From Haloarcula japonica DSM 6131 (GTDB taxonomy: Archaea; Halobacteriota; Halobacteria; Halobacteriales; Haloarculaceae), in NCBI RefSeq assembly GCF_000336635.1, contig NZ_AOLY01000007.1, forward strand, positions 59,412 through 123,411: a DNA stretch of 64,000 bases, given 5' to 3'. The notes under the pieces are model-generated. The model was not told where the DNA came from and made no database searches. It worked only from the letters and a program-made list of their open reading frames with translations. The translations under genes were made by a program, and so were the position numbers. Shown here one piece after another: positions 62,207 through 64,000 of the stretch (positions within the stretch are counted from its first letter, which is position 1; every line of letters begins with the position of its first letter).

Positions 62207-63571
62207 CTACTCCTCGACAGCGGCGTCGGCGGCATCGGTGTCCGCGTCGTCCTCGTCATCGGGATTTTCGACGACCTCGATGCCGCGGTTGTTGACCGCT
62301 GACGGGTCAAGCCCGACCTCCTGCAGGAAGTTCTTGTACTCGCGCTCGCACTGCTCGGCGTCCTTCTGGCGGTCGCTGGCGCGGTCACACAGTGCGATGA
62401 GGTCCTCGGGCACGTCGTTGCTGTAGACGATCCAGTGGTTGATGAGGTCAGAGAGGCGGCGGATCGGCGAGGTGAAGTGACCGTAAATCTCGAAGTTGAG
62501 GGCGTGATGGCCGCCGAAGGGGTCGTTCATGTACTTCGCGCGGGGCATCACCTTCATGACGGCCCACTGGATCTTATCGAGTTGGCGACCGGGAGCCTGT
62601 TCGAGCGTGGCGTTGACGGCCTTCCGCGGGTCGTCCCAGGCGTCGCCGGGGATGGAAACGCCGTCGAGTTCCTGGATCTCGACCAGCGCCTCGTCCCACT
62701 CGTCGGGGCTCGGCTGTGGGTGGACGCGGTACATCGCCTCGACCCCGCGGTTCCACATCAGCTCGTGCGTGACGGCCTTGTTGGCCTTCAGCATGCACTC
62801 CTCGATGATGGTGTGGGCGCGGTCACGGGCGGGGTTGAGGACGAGTGACCCCTCCTCTTTGCGCTGCTCGTGCATCCGGTCGGCCAGTTCCCAGACGCGC
62901 TCGGTCTTCTCCGCGAGGTCGACGCTCTGGTCTTCCAGCACGTCTTCTGCGGTCTCTGGCTCATCCAGTAGGCGCTCGGCTTCGGTGTAGGTCAGCCGGG
63001 CGTCCGAGCGGATGACGGACTTGTAGATGTTGATCTCCTCGTAGCCGAGGTTCTCCTTGTCGAGGTGCATCTCGACGGTGTGGGCCAGGCGGTCCTCGTT
63101 CGGGACCAGCGAACAGACGGTCTCGGCGAGGACGGGCGGCAGCATGTGGACGGTGTACGCCGGGAGGTAGACGGTGTTCCCCCGCTCGACGGCCTGCTCC
63201 CACATCTTCGTGTCGGGATTGACGTAGTGGGTCACGTCGGCGATGTGGACCCAGAGGACGATCTCGTCCTCGCGCTCCTCGATGGAGATGGCGTCGTCGA
63301 AGTCCTGGGCGTCGATAGGGTCGGTCGTCCAGGTCGTCATCTCCCGGAGGTCTTCGCGTTCGTCGACCTCGTCCTCGATTTCGGCCTGGACGCCCTGCGT
63401 GCGCTCTTTGGCCTCCTCAAGTACCTCCGGTGGGAACTCGTCGGGGATGCCGAACTTCTCGAACAGTTCCTCGCGCTTGTTCTCCAGATGTCGCGCCATC
63501 TCCGGGTCGATCTCGACGGGGCCTTGCCCCTCGGCGGTCCCGGCGGCCGCCTGCGCGTCCTCTGTAGTCAT
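62207..63571 (-). CDS. RNB-domain exoribonuclease (RNase R/VacB-like)
   Basis: 454 residues. The RNB catalytic domain begins with TTDPIDAQDFDDAIS (four Asp residues for magnesium) and has HIADVTHYVNPDT, YLPAYTVHMLPPVLAE, LVPNEDRLAHTVEM and HFTSPIRRLSDLINH. The cold-shock and S1 domains of bacterial RNase R/II are absent, so the protein is almost only the catalytic core with an N-terminal helical lead and a short acidic tail. It degrades RNA 3' to 5'. This short RNB form is typical of haloarchaea, which also lack other euryarchaeal exonucleases. Confidence 0.94.
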   Translation of the reverse strand: MTTEDAQAAAGTAEGQGPVEIDPEMARHLENKREELFEKFGIPDEFPPEVLEEAKERTQGVQAEIEDEVDEREDLREMTTWTTDPIDAQDFDDAISIEEREDEIVLWVHIADVTHYVNPDTKMWEQAVERGNTVYLPAYTVHMLPPVLAETVCSLVPNEDRLAHTVEMHLDKENLGYEEINIYKSVIRSDARLTYTEAERLLDEPETAEDVLEDQSVDLAEKTERVWELADRMHEQRKEEGSLVLNPARDRAHTIIEECMLKANKAVTHELMWNRGVEAMYRVHPQPSPDEWDEALVEIQELDGVSIPGDAWDDPRKAVNATLEQAPGRQLDKIQWAVMKVMPRAKYMNDPFGGHHALNFEIYGHFTSPIRRLSDLINHWIVYSNDVPEDLIALCDRASDRQKDAEQCEREYKNFLQEVGLDPSAVNNRGIEVVENPDDEDDADTDAADAAVEE

Positions 63572-63637
63572 GTCACCCGGTACGAACAGGGCGTAGTTAG
63601 GGCTGTCGGGGTGGGACTGGGCCGTGACTTCCGTGTC

Positions 63638-63922
63638 TCATTCCCTGTGCGCGTCGCCCTCGGAGAGTTCTCGGAACCGTTTCAGGAACGTCTCTTGATC
63701 GGCCTCGCCGGCTCCGGCGGCATCAAGCGTCGTTTCGAGGCCATCCCGTGGTTGCTGGCACAGCTCGGCAAAACAGGCTTTACAGAGGTGTTCGAACGTC
63801 TTGTTCCGGCGGTCCCACCGGTCGCCGTGTTTGTCGTACTCGCGGGCGTCGGACCGCGAGACGGACTCCCCACACGCGATACAGGTGACCGACTCCGCCC
63901 GGGAGTTCCGGGACCCGAACAT
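63638..63922 (-). CDS. Small zinc-ribbon protein (DUF7562-like)
   Basis: 94 residues. CIAC at 14-17 and CKAC at 47-50 are two knuckles of a treble-clef or ribbon zinc finger, with another Cys at 55. Between them is SRSDAREYDKHGDRWDRRNKTFEHL, rich in charge. The tail is acidic and helical. The pattern recalls haloarchaeal DUF7562 proteins of unknown function. It lies 66 bases upstream of the RNase R gene on the same strand and may share its transcript. Confidence 0.82.
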   Translation of the reverse strand: MFGSRNSRAESVTCIACGESVSRSDAREYDKHGDRWDRRNKTFEHLCKACFAELCQQPRDGLETTLDAAGAGEADQETFLKRFRELSEGDAHRE

Positions 63923-64000
63923 ACGAACCCGTTGCGACTGACAGCGCTTAGAGTTTTCCGCACGGGCAACAGTTCCCCGTTCCGGGCCACACGTTTATTC

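Noticed and set aside
1..64000. tRNA, rRNA, CRISPR, insertion sequences or prophage
   Set aside because: I looked for T-loop GGTTCRAATCC patterns, regular repeats with spacers, transposase motifs and terminal inverted repeats and found none that convinced me; a dedicated search tool would be needed to be sure.

Overview
The window is haloarchaeal chromosomal DNA, probably from Haloarcula or a close relative. The signs are a GC-rich composition, strongly acidic proteins, Tat (twin-arginine) lipoproteins, a PGF-CTERM surface protein, archaeal Sec61-beta, ABCE1, archaeal SepF, archaemetzincin, an F420-dependent NADP reductase, UbaA and TATA boxes placed for leaderless transcripts. About 70 genes fill nearly the whole window. 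I see no tRNA, rRNA, CRISPR array, transposase or prophage gene. The genus is an inference; the domain and class are secure.

Left part (1-10.4 kb): a phosphate uptake locus. pstS-pstC-pstA-pstB-phoU and an AbrB-PhoU fusion gene form one tight operon, facing a second, divergent AbrB-PhoU gene. Both promoters carry the same CCCAATA element at nearly the same distance from the start codon. PstA has a very long extra membrane domain. thiE follows.

10.4-23 kb: mixed housekeeping and conserved haloarchaeal genes. These include a glutaredoxin, an SDR oxidoreductase, a CNNM/CBS membrane protein, a Tat lipoprotein, a cupin, a beta-CASP nuclease, two divergent rhodaneses, an AI-2E-type permease, a geranylgeranyl-reductase-like flavoprotein and a BNR-repeat protein. 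Two very short genes lie here, a 59-residue ribbon-helix-helix protein and a 39-residue zinc finger. The promoter of the zinc finger contains two nested perfect inverted repeats.

23-44 kb: a pentapeptide-repeat protein with an ion-channel-like C-terminus, uvrA, a LURP-one protein, an LVIVD/PGF-CTERM surface protein, a FAU-1-type RNase, Sec61-beta, thioredoxin, a response regulator, npdG, a HAD hydrolase, UPF0146, archaemetzincin, a GIDE-like membrane protein, ABCE1 with an EMC6-like protein, and a PIN-ATPase-KH protein.

44-64 kb: an M20 and an M32 peptidase, a soluble chemotaxis transducer, ubaA, a BtuF-like protein, a PUA protein, sepF, two separate ABC exporter pairs, zinc-ribbon proteins, an S/D/G-rich PKD protein next to an AT-rich lipoprotein gene (a possible small island at 56.0-57.6 kb), an N-terminal rhodanese/metallo-beta-lactamase fusion and an RNB exoribonuclease.

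Two long gene-free stretches, 34.55-34.94 and 53.42-53.81 kb, contain runs of consecutive hairpins and are the best candidates for unannotated structured RNA or small dispersed repeats.
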